From Sterolibacterium sp964500605 (GTDB taxonomy: Bacteria > Pseudomonadota > Gammaproteobacteria > Burkholderiales > Rhodocyclaceae), in NCBI GenBank assembly GCA_964500605.1, contig CAZCOS010000012.1, forward strand, positions 1-41,606: a stretch of 41,606 nucleotides of DNA, given 5' to 3'. The position numbers and the translations under genes were made by a program. The notes under the pieces are model-generated. The model saw only the letters and a list, made by a program, of their open reading frames with translations. It did no database searches and was not told where the DNA came from. This document shows positions 24,947-33,383 of the stretch, in pieces. The stretch's first letter is position 1, and each line of letters starts with the position of its first letter.

Positions 24947-27511
24947 GTGTTTCCTCCGGTTTTTCCTTGCATGGATTCGATAAGCCCCATCACCTTCTAC
25001 CGTGTTCATCCCGGAAAGAAGCGGGAGGATGTCCCTGTGGTCGGGTTCTGGGTGGATGGAAAGCATTGTGCTGCCCCCGCCGACCTGACTGTTCTTCAAG
25101 CCGCTGCGCAATCCGGTTTTTATATCCCGGCCCTGTGTTTTCATCCAGGGATGCCGTCTTCCGTGCAAACCACAGGTGGCGATTGCGGTCTTTGCGTGAT
25201 TGAAGTGGAAGGCGAGCCCGGCTTGCAGAAGGCTTGCATGTTGCCTGTGAAGCCAGGTCTGCGGGTCGCAACGAACAGTGCCGTTCTGCAATCGGCGCGA
25301 CAGGATGCTCTGGCGCGGATACTCGAACATCACCCTCATGTCTGCCTGACTTGTCCGCAGCGCGATGGATGCAGTAGGGTCATGTGCTGTTTCAACAACA
25401 AGGTCGAGGAACGTTGTTGCTCCATCATGAGCCATTGCGAATTGCGGAAGGTGGCGGATTACGTCGTCATTCCCGATTCAACCCCTGAGTACGATCCGGC
25501 CTGTAACCGCTTGCCCATCGTCAAGGATGGCCCTTTTTACGATCTCGATTACAACCTTTGCATCGATTGTCGACGCTGTCTTGTCGCTTGCAATGAAGTA
25601 CGGGGTGTTGCTTGTCTTGAGGTCAAGAACACGAATGGCCGGACCTGGGTTGGCCCCATCGCTGAAACGCTGATCGAGTCGGGATGCAAATTCTGCAATG
25701 CCTGCGTTGAAGTTTGTCCGACGGGGGCCCTGTTGGACCGAACGATAACGGCGCAGCAGCGACAAGCCGAATCTGCGCCCTGTACGCAAGCTTGTCCGGC
25801 GGGAATCGATGTGCCGCGCTATGTCCAACTGGCGGGTCTGGGGCGTTTTGCACAGGCCAATGCCGTGGTGCGTGAAAAACTGCCTTTCCCGGGCATTCTC
25901 GGTCGGGCCTGTTACGCGCCTTGCGAAAGCGATTGTCGTCGGGGAAATCTGGATGATCCGCTCTCGATTCGGAGTCTTAAGCGCATTGCGGCCGAACATG
26001 ACGATGGTCGTTGGCGTGCCTTGCAAAGAAGGGAGAAGCCGACAGGGCGGCGCGTGGCCGTGATTGGTGCTGGGCCAGCCGGTTTGACGGCAGCTTTTTA
26101 TCTTGCCAAGAAGGGTCACGATCTCACTGTTTTCGAAGCGCAATCCAAAGCGGGTGGCATGGCGCGGTATGGTATTCCGGCTTATCGTTTGCCACGCGAA
26201 ATCATTGAGAATGAGGTGGCCGAAGTGGCGGCTCTGGGAGTGAGCTTCCGTTTCAACGAGTGGGTCGCAGACCCCATGCGCTTACTTGCGCAAGGGTTTG
26301 AGGCGGTCTTCATTGCGACGGGTGCACAGAAAGGCTTGAGGCCGGACGTGGAGGGGGCAGGCTTGCCAGGAGTGGTCGATGGCATCGATTTTTTGCGGGA
26401 CGTGGCAGAAGGGCGAATGGTCACGCTGTCTGGCTCGGTGACGGTGGTCGGCGGAGGGGATGTAGCTTGCGACGCGGCGCGCAGTGCCCTGCGGTTGACT
26501 GACGATGAGGTCGCGCTAATTTACCGACGAAGCCAAGAGGAGATGTCCGCGCAAGCCGGTGAACTCGAAGACCTGTTGCTTGAAGGGGGGCGGGCAAGCT
26601 TTCAGCATCAACCTCAGCATATTCGGTTGGATGAAAACGGCACGATTGAAGTCATCTGGAAGAAAACCCGGAAAAGCCGACCGGACGCCTTGGGTCGGCG
26701 ACATCTTGAAACCGTTCCGGAAAGTGAATCCAAGAGCCCGACTTCGCTGCTCATCATGGCCACCGGCCAGCAGGGACAGCCCTTGTCGGGGGTCGAACTC
26801 GATGACCGTGGACGCATCCTGGTTGGTCCGGATGGAAAGCTGAATGGGAAGAAAGGGCTTTTTGCCGGAGGCGACATCGTCACTGGGCCATCCAGCCTCA
26901 TCGAAGCCGTCGCGCAGGGGCGACAGGCCGCCAGCACGATGGATATTTATCTGGGTGGGGATGGCGACATCGAGGAGACGCTGCTCGATGCTGAGGAGGG
27001 TGACCGTCAGACGGCACCTTGGTTTGGTCGGGAGGAAGGTTTCAATCAACGTCGGCTCGTTTTGCCGCCCAGACGGGCTCCGGTTTCAGGCCAGCGACCC
27101 GGTTGGGAAGAGATCGAATCGGTGTATCCGGCCAAGGCGGCGATGGCCGAGGGACAGCGTTGTCTTAAGTGCAATACGATTCATGAAATTCGGGGTAACG
27201 GTCCTTTTTTACCGCCGGAGTCTTGGCGACGGTTCGAGGCGCGGCAGGTTCATGCCACTCCGACTGAATCGGGGGTGTATTTCCTTCTGGATGCCAGCAA
27301 GCAGATCATTGACATCAAAGGGGTTCCTCACTTGCAGCAAGCTCTTGTGGACTTGCTAACGCGTGATGAAGGGGCAAAAATCTACTTTTTTGATATCGAA
27401 ATCGCCCATTTTTACAGTCAGCGAGAAAGCGAGCTGTTGCAGGCCTTCAGTGAGCAGCATGGGCGGCTTCCGCCGGGGATCGGTAATGAGGGCCTGGATG
27501 ATTTGTTCTGA
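24947..27511 (+). CDS. Multidomain Fe-S flavoprotein NAD(P)H:ferredoxin oxidoreductase, BzdV-like candidate
   Basis: The 854-residue protein probably moves electrons between NAD(P)H and ferredoxin. From the N-terminus I see a NuoG-like 2Fe-2S domain (Cys ~63, then GGDCGLCVIEVEG) and a His/Cys cluster segment (HHPHVCLTCPQRDGC, ~128-142). A double 4Fe-4S domain follows (CIDCRRCLVAC ~205, CKFCNACVEVCPTG ~247), then a glutamate synthase beta-type Fe-S module (CTQACPAGIDVPRYVQLA, ACYAPCESDCRRG). The FAD site (VAVIGAGPAGLTAAFYLAKK ~371) and NADPH site (VTVVGGGDVACDAARSAL) come next, with GLFAGGDIVTGPSSLIEA late. A terminal RCLKC (~740) is followed by a ~100-residue tail of unknown function. GTG at 24947 has CGGAG five bases upstream, and ATG at 24971 is the alternative. 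Context with bzdQ and ferredoxin suggests supply of low-potential electrons to benzoyl-CoA reductase. The BzdV assignment is from memory of cluster order. Confidence 0.78.
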   Translation: MFPPVFPCMDSISPITFYRVHPGKKREDVPVVGFWVDGKHCAAPADLTVLQAAAQSGFYIPALCFHPGMPSSVQTTGGDCGLCVIEVEGEPGLQKACMLPVKPGLRVATNSAVLQSARQDALARILEHHPHVCLTCPQRDGCSRVMCCFNNKVEERCCSIMSHCELRKVADYVVIPDSTPEYDPACNRLPIVKDGPFYDLDYNLCIDCRRCLVACNEVRGVACLEVKNTNGRTWVGPIAETLIESGCKFCNACVEVCPTGALLDRTITAQQRQAESAPCTQACPAGIDVPRYVQLAGLGRFAQANAVVREKLPFPGILGRACYAPCESDCRRGNLDDPLSIRSLKRIAAEHDDGRWRALQRREKPTGRRVAVIGAGPAGLTAAFYLAKKGHDLTVFEAQSKAGGMARYGIPAYRLPREIIENEVAEVAALGVSFRFNEWVADPMRLLAQGFEAVFIATGAQKGLRPDVEGAGLPGVVDGIDFLRDVAEGRMVTLSGSVTVVGGGDVACDAARSALRLTDDEVALIYRRSQEEMSAQAGELEDLLLEGGRASFQHQPQHIRLDENGTIEVIWKKTRKSRPDALGRRHLETVPESESKSPTSLLIMATGQQGQPLSGVELDDRGRILVGPDGKLNGKKGLFAGGDIVTGPSSLIEAVAQGRQAASTMDIYLGGDGDIEETLLDAEEGDRQTAPWFGREEGFNQRRLVLPPRRAPVSGQRPGWEEIESVYPAKAAMAEGQRCLKCNTIHEIRGNGPFLPPESWRRFEARQVHATPTESGVYFLLDASKQIIDIKGVPHLQQALVDLLTRDEGAKIYFFDIEIAHFYSQRESELLQAFSEQHGRLPPGIGNEGLDDLF

Positions 27512-27557
27512 GCGGCATGATGTGTAGGCCTCTCTGGCCGTTTCAGCAGCAAGCCGT

Positions 27558-27586
27558 TTGCTCTATAACGCTTGAACCGATATAAT
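27558..27586 (+). promoter_or_regulatory. Promoter upstream of the rimP-nusA-infB genes
   Basis: A perfect TATAAT (27581-27586) is preceded at 17 bases by TTGCTC (27558-27563, three of six). The sequence after the -10 (CCTGCGGCTT) is close to that after the rpsO -10 (CCGCCGCTT). TTGAAC three bases before TATAAT is too near to serve as its -35. Predicted start is about 27593. Confidence 0.6.
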
Positions 27587-27592
27587 CCTGCG

Positions 27593-27880
27593 GCTTAACT
27601 GAATTGCGGCAAGTCGTGGTTCGGATGGGGCTTGTTTTAGTGCGTTCTTGAAGGTTGAGAGGCTGCGGAATAGTTGCTGTGGATCAGGTGGATTGAGTAA
27701 TGGGGTAATTGGGTTGTTATCCGTTGCGTAATTTTGCGTGGTCTAGCGTAGTTGGCGCGTAGTCGTAGTCTTTGGACCTGGATTTTCCGATCGTTTCAGT
27801 CATGTGTGGCATGAGCAGGCTGAAACAAGGTGGATGGGCGTTTCGCCCATTTTTTATTTGTGTTGCCGGAATGGAGCTTC
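27593..27880 (+). promoter_or_regulatory. rimP leader RNA with possible attenuation
   Basis: From the predicted start to the rimP ATG there are about 290 untranslated bases. Near the end, GTTTCAG (27793-27799) pairs with CTGAAAC (27820-27826). The intrinsic terminator follows immediately. A terminator placed between the promoter and the first gene of nusA-infB suggests attenuation or antitermination. A rimP leader is known from gammaproteobacteria, and equivalence here is inference. Confidence 0.5.
27834..27860 (+). terminator. Intrinsic terminator just before rimP
   Basis: ATGGGCG (27834-27840) pairs perfectly with CGCCCAT (27844-27850) around TTT. The run TTTTTATTTG follows at once. It ends about 20 bases before the rimP ATG, leaving room only for its ribosome site. 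Confidence 0.85.
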
Positions 27881-28309
27881 ATGCAGCTGATTGATGTCAT
27901 CGAGCAGGCCGTCACGGGGCTGGGTTATGAACTCGTCGATTTCGAAACGAGTCCGCGTGCGCGTTTGTTACGGGTATTTATCGATCGGCCCGAAGGAATC
28001 GCCGTTGAAGATTGCGCAAAAGTCAGCAATCACCTGACCCGCTTGTTCATGGTGGAAAACATCGATTACGACCGGTTGGAGGTTTCGTCGCCGGGGCTGG
28101 ATCGGGCCTTGAAAAAAGTGGCGGATTTTGAACGGTTCGCCGGTCAGGAAGCTCAGGTGCGCACGCGCTTGCCCATCGAAGGGCGACGAAATTTCAGCGG
28201 AGTGCTGAAAGGGGTGCGTGACGAGAAGGTCTTGCTGTCCAGTGGGGAACAGGAATTTGAAGTCCCGCTGGCGCAGATTGACAAGGCGCGTCTGGTTCCG
28301 AAGTTTTGA
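27881..28309 (+). CDS. rimP: Ribosome maturation factor RimP
   Basis: RimP assists maturation of the 30S subunit. The 142-residue protein shows the N-terminal domain (VIEQAVTGLGYELVDFETSP, then LLRVFIDRPEGIAVEDCAKVS), the signature YDRLEVSSPGLDRALKK and the C-terminal SH3-like barrel (FSGVLKGVRDEKVLLSS, VPLAQIDKARLVPKF). The ATG at 27881 follows GGAG and matches the family start. A longer reading from 27830 would translate through the terminator hairpin and is rejected. It is the first gene of the rimP-nusA-infB run, 31 bases before nusA. Confidence 0.96.
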   Translation: MQLIDVIEQAVTGLGYELVDFETSPRARLLRVFIDRPEGIAVEDCAKVSNHLTRLFMVENIDYDRLEVSSPGLDRALKKVADFERFAGQEAQVRTRLPIEGRRNFSGVLKGVRDEKVLLSSGEQEFEVPLAQIDKARLVPKF

Positions 28310-28340
28310 ATTTTGCAAGAAAGAAAGTGCGGAGAACTAA

Positions 28341-29819
28341 ATGAGTCGCGATCTGTTGCTGCTGGTGGATGCCCTGTCACGCGAGAAGAACGTTTCCAAG
28401 GACATCGTATTTACTGCGCTCGAAATGGCACTCGCTTCGGCGACGAAGAAGAAAATTCACGATGATGCCGATGTCCGGGTTGAGATCAACCGCGAAACAG
28501 GAGATTTCGAAGCCTATCGGCGTTGGCTGGTGATGCCGGATGAGCTGGTCGAGAACGACGAAAGCCAGATCGGCTTGATCGATGCCCGCGAGCAGATCCC
28601 AGATGTCGCACTGGACGATTACATCGAGGAAACACTGGAGCCGGTCGATTTTGGTCGCATTGGCGCACAAGCTGCCAAGCAGGTCATCATGCAGAAGATA
28701 CGTGATGCCGAGCGCGAGCAGATTCTCAACGATTTTCTTGAGCGCAAGGAACACCTCGTTACGGGTACGATCAAGCGTATGGAACGGGGGAACGCAATTG
28801 TTGAAGCCGGGCGTATCGAGGCCCTGCTGCCGCGTGATCAGATGATCCCCCGCGAGAATCTACGTCCGGGTGACCGGGTTCGCGCCTGGCTGATGAAAAT
28901 CGACCGGACGGTGCGTGGGCCACAGCTGATCCTTTCGCGCACAGCCCCAGGCTTCATCATGAAGCTGTTTGAATTGGAAGTCCCTGAGATCGAAGATGGT
29001 CTGTTGGAAATCAAGGCGGCTGCGCGTGACCCGGGGATGCGTGCCAAGATTGCCGTCAAGTCCAATGATCCGCGTATTGATCCGATCGGCACTTGCGTCG
29101 GGATGCGCGGTTCGCGCGTGACCGCGGTGACCAATGAACTGGCCGGTGAACGTGTCGATATCATTCTCTGGTCTTCCGAGCCGGCGCAGTTCGTGATCGG
29201 CGCACTGGCACCAGCCGAGGTGCTCAGTATCGTTGTTGATGAAGAAAAACATGCCATGGACGTGGTGGTCAGCGAAGACAACCTGGCCATCGCCATCGGC
29301 CGAGGCGGGCAGAACGTCCGGCTGGCACAGGAGCTGACGGGCTGGACGGTTAATCTGATGACGGTCGAAGAGTCGGAACAGAAATCGGCAGCCGAGCAGG
29401 GCGAGATTCGTCAGCTATTCATGGAAAAACTGGATGTCGATGAGGAAGTGGCCGACATTCTGATCGAAGAAGGACTTTCGACCCTCGAAGAAGTGGCTTA
29501 CGTTCCGCTGGCGGAAATGCTGGAAATCGAGGCTTTCGATGAGGCCACCGTGAATGAACTGCGGGAGCGGGCGCGTAATGTGCTGCTGACCGAGGCGATT
29601 GCGGATGAGGAAAATCTCGAACAGGTGGCGGATGACCTGTTCGATGTGGAAGGCATGGATAAATCCATTGCCGCAAAACTAGCACGCAATAACGTGAAGT
29701 CTCGCGATGAGCTGGCGGATCTGGCTACCGATGAGTTGATGGAATACACCGGAATGGACGCGGAACAGGCGAAAACCCTGATTACGCATGCCCGTGCCCA
29801 CTGGTTTGCCGCTGAATAA
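28341..29819 (+). CDS. nusA: Transcription termination/antitermination factor NusA
   Basis: NusA binds RNA polymerase and nascent RNA to control pausing, termination and antitermination. The 492-residue product has the N-terminal polymerase-binding domain (LVDALSREKNVSKDIVFTAL) and an S1 domain (~132-200, VTGTIKRMERGNAIVEAG). Two KH domains follow (DPRIDPIGTCVGMRGSRV and NLAIAIGRGGQNVRLAQEL). Two C-terminal acidic repeats are also present (VADILIEEGLSTLEEVAYVP and SVEGMDKSIAAKLA-like DVEGMDKSIAAKLARNNV). GGAG precedes the ATG by six bases. infB begins 18 bases after its stop. NusA may act on the leader terminator before rimP. Confidence 0.97.
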   Translation: MSRDLLLLVDALSREKNVSKDIVFTALEMALASATKKKIHDDADVRVEINRETGDFEAYRRWLVMPDELVENDESQIGLIDAREQIPDVALDDYIEETLEPVDFGRIGAQAAKQVIMQKIRDAEREQILNDFLERKEHLVTGTIKRMERGNAIVEAGRIEALLPRDQMIPRENLRPGDRVRAWLMKIDRTVRGPQLILSRTAPGFIMKLFELEVPEIEDGLLEIKAAARDPGMRAKIAVKSNDPRIDPIGTCVGMRGSRVTAVTNELAGERVDIILWSSEPAQFVIGALAPAEVLSIVVDEEKHAMDVVVSEDNLAIAIGRGGQNVRLAQELTGWTVNLMTVEESEQKSAAEQGEIRQLFMEKLDVDEEVADILIEEGLSTLEEVAYVPLAEMLEIEAFDEATVNELRERARNVLLTEAIADEENLEQVADDLFDVEGMDKSIAAKLARNNVKSRDELADLATDELMEYTGMDAEQAKTLITHARAHWFAAE

Positions 29820-29837
29820 GCGCGGGGAGTTGGTTAC

Positions 29838-32800
29838 ATGTCACAAATGAACGTTTCACAATTTGCCAGCGAGCTGAAAATGCCCGCCAGTGCCCTGCTC
29901 GAACAACTGCAGAAGGCCGGTGTTTCCAAGCAGTTGGCCGAGGATACCTTGACCGAACAGGACAAGGCTCGCTTACTGGAATACTTGCGCAAGTCTCATG
30001 GCGAGACGGAGGGCAAGACCAAAATCACCCTGACGCGTAAGAAAACAACGGAAATCAAGTCCTCTGACGCGAGCGGAAAAGCGCGCACCATTCAGGTCGA
30101 AGTCCGCAAGAAACGCGTGCTCGTCCGCCGTGATACGCCAGATACGGCAGATATCACGGATGCTCCGGAGGCTACCGAGGAAGTCGTTCTGCCAAAAAAG
30201 GATGAAACCGCCAGTGCGCTCACGCAATCTGCCGATCTGGCTGCCGCAGCGGCAATGCCTGATCCATCCCGGGTTGCTGTTGTCGCCCCCCCCGCCCCCT
30301 CTTCTGCTGATCGGACGGAGCTCGTTGAGAATTCAACGTCACCCGCATCCAGTGCAGCTGCTGCAGTGCCTGTAGTGGCTGAGGCATCTGAGGTGCCAGG
30401 TGCGCATGAAAAGGGCTCGGCCTCTGATTCGGCTGTGCTTGAGTCTGATGTTGCCGAAAAATCGGAAAAGTCGGAAAAAACGGCGCATTCGGAAGAAACA
30501 TCTCCTGCCTCTTCGACAGAAAAGACGGTGGCCAAGTCTGGAAAGGCGGCAAAATCCGCGCCAGAAAAGACGCCTACCGGAAAGGGCGAAAAGGAGGCAA
30601 AGGAAAAAAAGGATGTCACGGAAGAAAAGCTAGAAAAGGTAGAGAGTCAAGAGAAGGCGGTGGATTCTGAGGAGGCCGCAGCTTCGTTGACCAAGGCGAA
30701 AGTGCCCAATGTCCGAGTTGTGCGCAACGTCATCAGTGCCGAACAAATGGAACAACGGCAGCGCGAATCACAAAGGCAGGCTGAGTTGTTGGCGCGTCAG
30801 GCGGCTGAATTCAAGGAAAAGCAGGAACGGGCCCGACTCGAAGCCGAACGGCGTCTTGCCGCCCAGCAGGCGCAGATCGAGGCAGCAGCACGCAAGACCG
30901 TCGAAGCGACGGCCAAGCCTGAGGAAAAAGCTCCCGGTGTGAGTGGTACTTTGCATAAACCTGCGGGAATAGCCAAGCCGGAAGACAAGAACGCGACCAA
31001 GAAAACCGGCTCGTCTGCCTGGAAAGACGATGTGGCCAAGAAGCGTGGCGGACTTAAGACGCGCGGCGAAACAGGGCCAAGTGGCTGGCGTGCAGGCGGT
31101 GGAAAGTCCCGTCGTCATGGCTCGCACCACGAGGCAGCCGCGCCTGCGCCACAGGTGGTCGAACAGGTGGTGCGCGAAGTCCATGTGCCGGAGACCATCT
31201 CGGTGGCCGATCTGGCACACAAGATGTCCGTCAAGGCGACAGAAGTCATCAAGGCCTTGATGAAGCTGGGCACTATGGTGACCATCAACCAGTCGCTCGA
31301 TCAGGAAACGGCCATGATCGTGGTCGAGGAAATGGGTCACAAACCCTTTGCTGCCAAGCTCGATGATCCGGATGCTTTCCTGGAAGAAGAACACGCTGGG
31401 GCGACGGAATACGAACTGCTTCCACGCGCCCCCGTCGTCACGGTCATGGGCCACGTCGATCACGGTAAGACCTCACTGCTCGACTACATTCGCAAGACGC
31501 GTGTCGCACCGAGCGAGGCAGGCGGGATCACCCAGCACATCGGGGCCTATCACGTCGAAACACCGCGTGGCATGGTGACCTTCCTCGATACGCCGGGTCA
31601 CGAGGCCTTTACGGCCATGCGTGCCCGGGGAGCCAAAGCGACCGATATCGTCATTCTGGTTGTGGCCGCTGATGATGGCGTGATGCCACAAACCAAGGAG
31701 GCCATTCACCATGCCAAGGCTGCAGGTGTGCCGCTGGTTGTGGCCATGAACAAGATCGACAAGCCAGAAGCCAATCCTGATCGTGTCAAGCAGGAGTTGA
31801 TTGCCGAAGGTGTTGTACCCGAAGAGTACGGTGGCGATTCCCCCTTCGTTCCGGTTTCGGCCAAAAAGGGGACAGGGATCGACGAACTGCTCGAACACGT
31901 TCTTTTGCAGGCCGAAGTGTTGGAGCTGAAGGCTGCCAAGGATGCACCGGCGCGCGGAATCGTGGTCGAAGCTCGTCTGGACAAGGGTAAGGGTCCGGTT
32001 GCAACAATTCTGGTTCAGAACGGCACACTGCGCCGTGGCGATGCTCTGCTGGTCGGTGCAGTTTATGGTCGTGTTCGTGCCATGCTGGATGAATCTGGAC
32101 GTTCCCTGGAAGAAGCCGGGCCCTCCTTGCCGGTTGAAATTCAAGGCTTGTCCGATGTCCCAGGGGCCGGAGCCGAGGCCGTGGTGCTGGCCGACGAGCG
32201 ACGTGCGCGTGAAATCGCACTGTTCCGTCAAGGCAAGTTCCGTGACGTCAAGCTCGCCAAGCAGCAGGCAGCCAAGCTGGAGAACATGTTCGAAAACATG
32301 GGGCAGGCCGAGGTTCGTCAACTGGCCCTCATCATCAAGGCTGACGTACAAGGTTCACAAGAAGCTTTGATTCACTCGCTCAACAAACTTTCGACTGATG
32401 AAGTGCGGGTCAATATCATGCATGCGGGTGTGGGTGGCATCAGCGAATCTGACGTCAACCTCGCAGCGGCTTCCAAGGGGGTTGTCATCGGATTCAATAC
32501 ACGAGCCGATGCTTCTTCACGCAAACTGGCCGAAAGTCTCGGGGTCGATATCCGTTACTACGGCATCATTTACGACGCTGTCGATGAGGTGCGGGCGGCC
32601 CTTTCGGGCATGCTGGCTCCGGAAAAGCGCGAGCAGGTCATCGGTACGGTGGAAGTTCGTCAGATTTTCCGGATTTCCAAGGTGGGCACGGTATTAGGGT
32701 GTATGGTGACCGACGGTTGTGTACGGCGCAATGCCCACGTTCGTGTCCTGCGCAACAATCAGGTGGTTCATACGGGAGAGCTCGATTCGCTCAAGCGTTT

Positions 32801-32927
32801 CAAGGACGACGTCAAAGAAGTCAAGAGTGGATTCGAGTGTGGTCTTTCCCTCAAGCATTTCGATGATCTGGTCGAAGGTGACCAGCTTGAGATTTTCGAG
32901 ATTCAGAGCATCGCCCGCACACTGTAA
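29838..32927 (+). CDS. infB: Translation initiation factor IF-2
   Basis: IF-2 is the GTPase that brings initiator tRNA to the 30S subunit and promotes subunit joining. The 1029-residue protein starts with an IF2_N domain (VSQFASELKMPASALLEQLQ, written here as seen after MSQMN). A long low-complexity linker of Ala, Glu, Lys and Ser follows (~95-450), then a second IF2_N module (~455-510). The GTPase domain holds G1 GHVDHGKTSLLD (~538), G3 DTPGHEAF, G4 NKID and G5 SAKKGTGIDEL. The C-terminal tRNA-binding domain is intact (EVRQIFRISKVGTVLGCMV). GGGGAG precedes the ATG. The linker is long but within the betaproteobacterial range. An intrinsic terminator lies directly after the stop. Confidence 0.97.
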   Translation: MSQMNVSQFASELKMPASALLEQLQKAGVSKQLAEDTLTEQDKARLLEYLRKSHGETEGKTKITLTRKKTTEIKSSDASGKARTIQVEVRKKRVLVRRDTPDTADITDAPEATEEVVLPKKDETASALTQSADLAAAAAMPDPSRVAVVAPPAPSSADRTELVENSTSPASSAAAAVPVVAEASEVPGAHEKGSASDSAVLESDVAEKSEKSEKTAHSEETSPASSTEKTVAKSGKAAKSAPEKTPTGKGEKEAKEKKDVTEEKLEKVESQEKAVDSEEAAASLTKAKVPNVRVVRNVISAEQMEQRQRESQRQAELLARQAAEFKEKQERARLEAERRLAAQQAQIEAAARKTVEATAKPEEKAPGVSGTLHKPAGIAKPEDKNATKKTGSSAWKDDVAKKRGGLKTRGETGPSGWRAGGGKSRRHGSHHEAAAPAPQVVEQVVREVHVPETISVADLAHKMSVKATEVIKALMKLGTMVTINQSLDQETAMIVVEEMGHKPFAAKLDDPDAFLEEEHAGATEYELLPRAPVVTVMGHVDHGKTSLLDYIRKTRVAPSEAGGITQHIGAYHVETPRGMVTFLDTPGHEAFTAMRARGAKATDIVILVVAADDGVMPQTKEAIHHAKAAGVPLVVAMNKIDKPEANPDRVKQELIAEGVVPEEYGGDSPFVPVSAKKGTGIDELLEHVLLQAEVLELKAAKDAPARGIVVEARLDKGKGPVATILVQNGTLRRGDALLVGAVYGRVRAMLDESGRSLEEAGPSLPVEIQGLSDVPGAGAEAVVLADERRAREIALFRQGKFRDVKLAKQQAAKLENMFENMGQAEVRQLALIIKADVQGSQEALIHSLNKLSTDEVRVNIMHAGVGGISESDVNLAAASKGVVIGFNTRADASSRKLAESLGVDIRYYGIIYDAVDEVRAALSGMLAPEKREQVIGTVEVRQIFRISKVGTVLGCMVTDGCVRRNAHVRVLRNNQVVHTGELDSLKRFKDDVKEVKSGFECGLSLKHFDDLVEGDQLEIFEIQSIARTL

Positions 32928-32935
32928 AGGCTGAC

Positions 32936-32976
32936 CCGACGCCGCTTCGTTCTCCTTCCGGCGTCGGTTTTTCCTT
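32936..32976 (+). terminator. Intrinsic terminator between infB and rbfA
   Basis: CCGACGCCG (32936-32944) pairs perfectly with CGGCGTCGG (32959-32967) around a 14-base loop. TTTTTCCTTTT follows. It lies eight bases after the infB stop and 33 bases before rbfA, within a gene run usually transcribed as one unit. Confidence 0.85.
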
Positions 32977-33008
32977 TTCAGTCCGGATTCCGTCTGAGCA
33001 GACCATTG

Positions 33009-33383
33009 ATGAAAACCTTTTCCCGCAGCGACCGTGTCGCCGAGCAGATTCGTCGTGAATTGGCTGAGCTGATTCGTCTCGAACTAAAGGATCCGCGCGT
33101 ACGCCTTGTGACGCTTACCGATGTCGAGGTGACCCCTGATTATGCGCACGCCAAGGTTTTCTATACCTCGTTAAGCGATGCCACCCAGCAGGCTGAAATT
33201 GCGTCGGGCCTGCGACGTGCCAGCAGTTTTCTGCGTCGTGAGCTAGGGCGGCGTATCAAGATTCACCATCTTCCGGAGCTTCACTTTGTCTATGATGCTT
33301 CGGTTGAACGCGGCACGGCACTTTCTCGCTTGATCGATGAGGCCGTGGCCGATCAAGTTCCTGAGGGCGATACGCCGGAATGA
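33009..33383 (+). CDS. rbfA: 30S ribosome-binding factor RbfA
   Basis: RbfA binds immature 30S subunits and assists 16S rRNA 5' end maturation and cold adaptation. The 124-residue product is a single KH-like domain. It has SDRVAEQIRRELAELIRLELKD split around residue 20, VTLTDVEVTPDYAHAKVFY, and RRIKIHHLPELHFVYDASVE. The ATG at 33009 (MKTFSRSDRV) is preferred to a TTG one codon upstream. The last codons overlap truB by four bases (ATGA), the usual coupling. No promoter was identified between the infB terminator and this gene, so read-through is probably needed. Confidence 0.96.
   Translation: MKTFSRSDRVAEQIRRELAELIRLELKDPRVRLVTLTDVEVTPDYAHAKVFYTSLSDATQQAEIASGLRRASSFLRRELGRRIKIHHLPELHFVYDASVERGTALSRLIDEAVADQVPEGDTPE

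Larger units (their letters stand above)
27512..27880 (+). other. 369-bp gap before rimP: promoter, G/T-rich leader, terminator
   Basis: No open frame with a ribosome site is credible here and no tRNA fold was found, although some bacteria keep an initiator tRNA gene at this place. The stretch 27590-27790 is rich in G and T with short repeats (GCGTAGT twice near 27746-27762). Promoter and terminator elements inside it are listed separately. Confidence 0.6.

Noticed and set aside
23285..25435. 716-codon open frame on the minus strand opposite pnp
   Set aside because: It lies antisense to the conserved PNPase gene and part of the next gene. Its translation has no recognisable domain and reflects codon bias of the true genes.
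24947..27511. Glutamate synthase small subunit (gltD) or NADH dehydrogenase NuoG
   Set aside because: The protein contains modules of both, and no large glutamate synthase subunit or nuo genes are adjacent. The GltS-like gene at 12794 is unrelated in strand and distance.
27250..27511. GIY-YIG nuclease domain in the tail of the oxidoreductase
   Set aside because: Only the GVYFLLD start is reminiscent. The YIG and catalytic Arg/Glu pattern is not present clearly enough.
27593..27830. Possible tRNA or 6S-like RNA before rimP
   Set aside because: No cloverleaf could be drawn, there is no T-arm GGTTCGA-type sequence with pairing flanks, and no long closing stem expected of 6S RNA was found.
27830..27880. 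Longer RimP start through the hairpin
   Set aside because: It would translate the terminator stem and T-run. The ATG at 27881 has a ribosome site and fits the family N-terminus.
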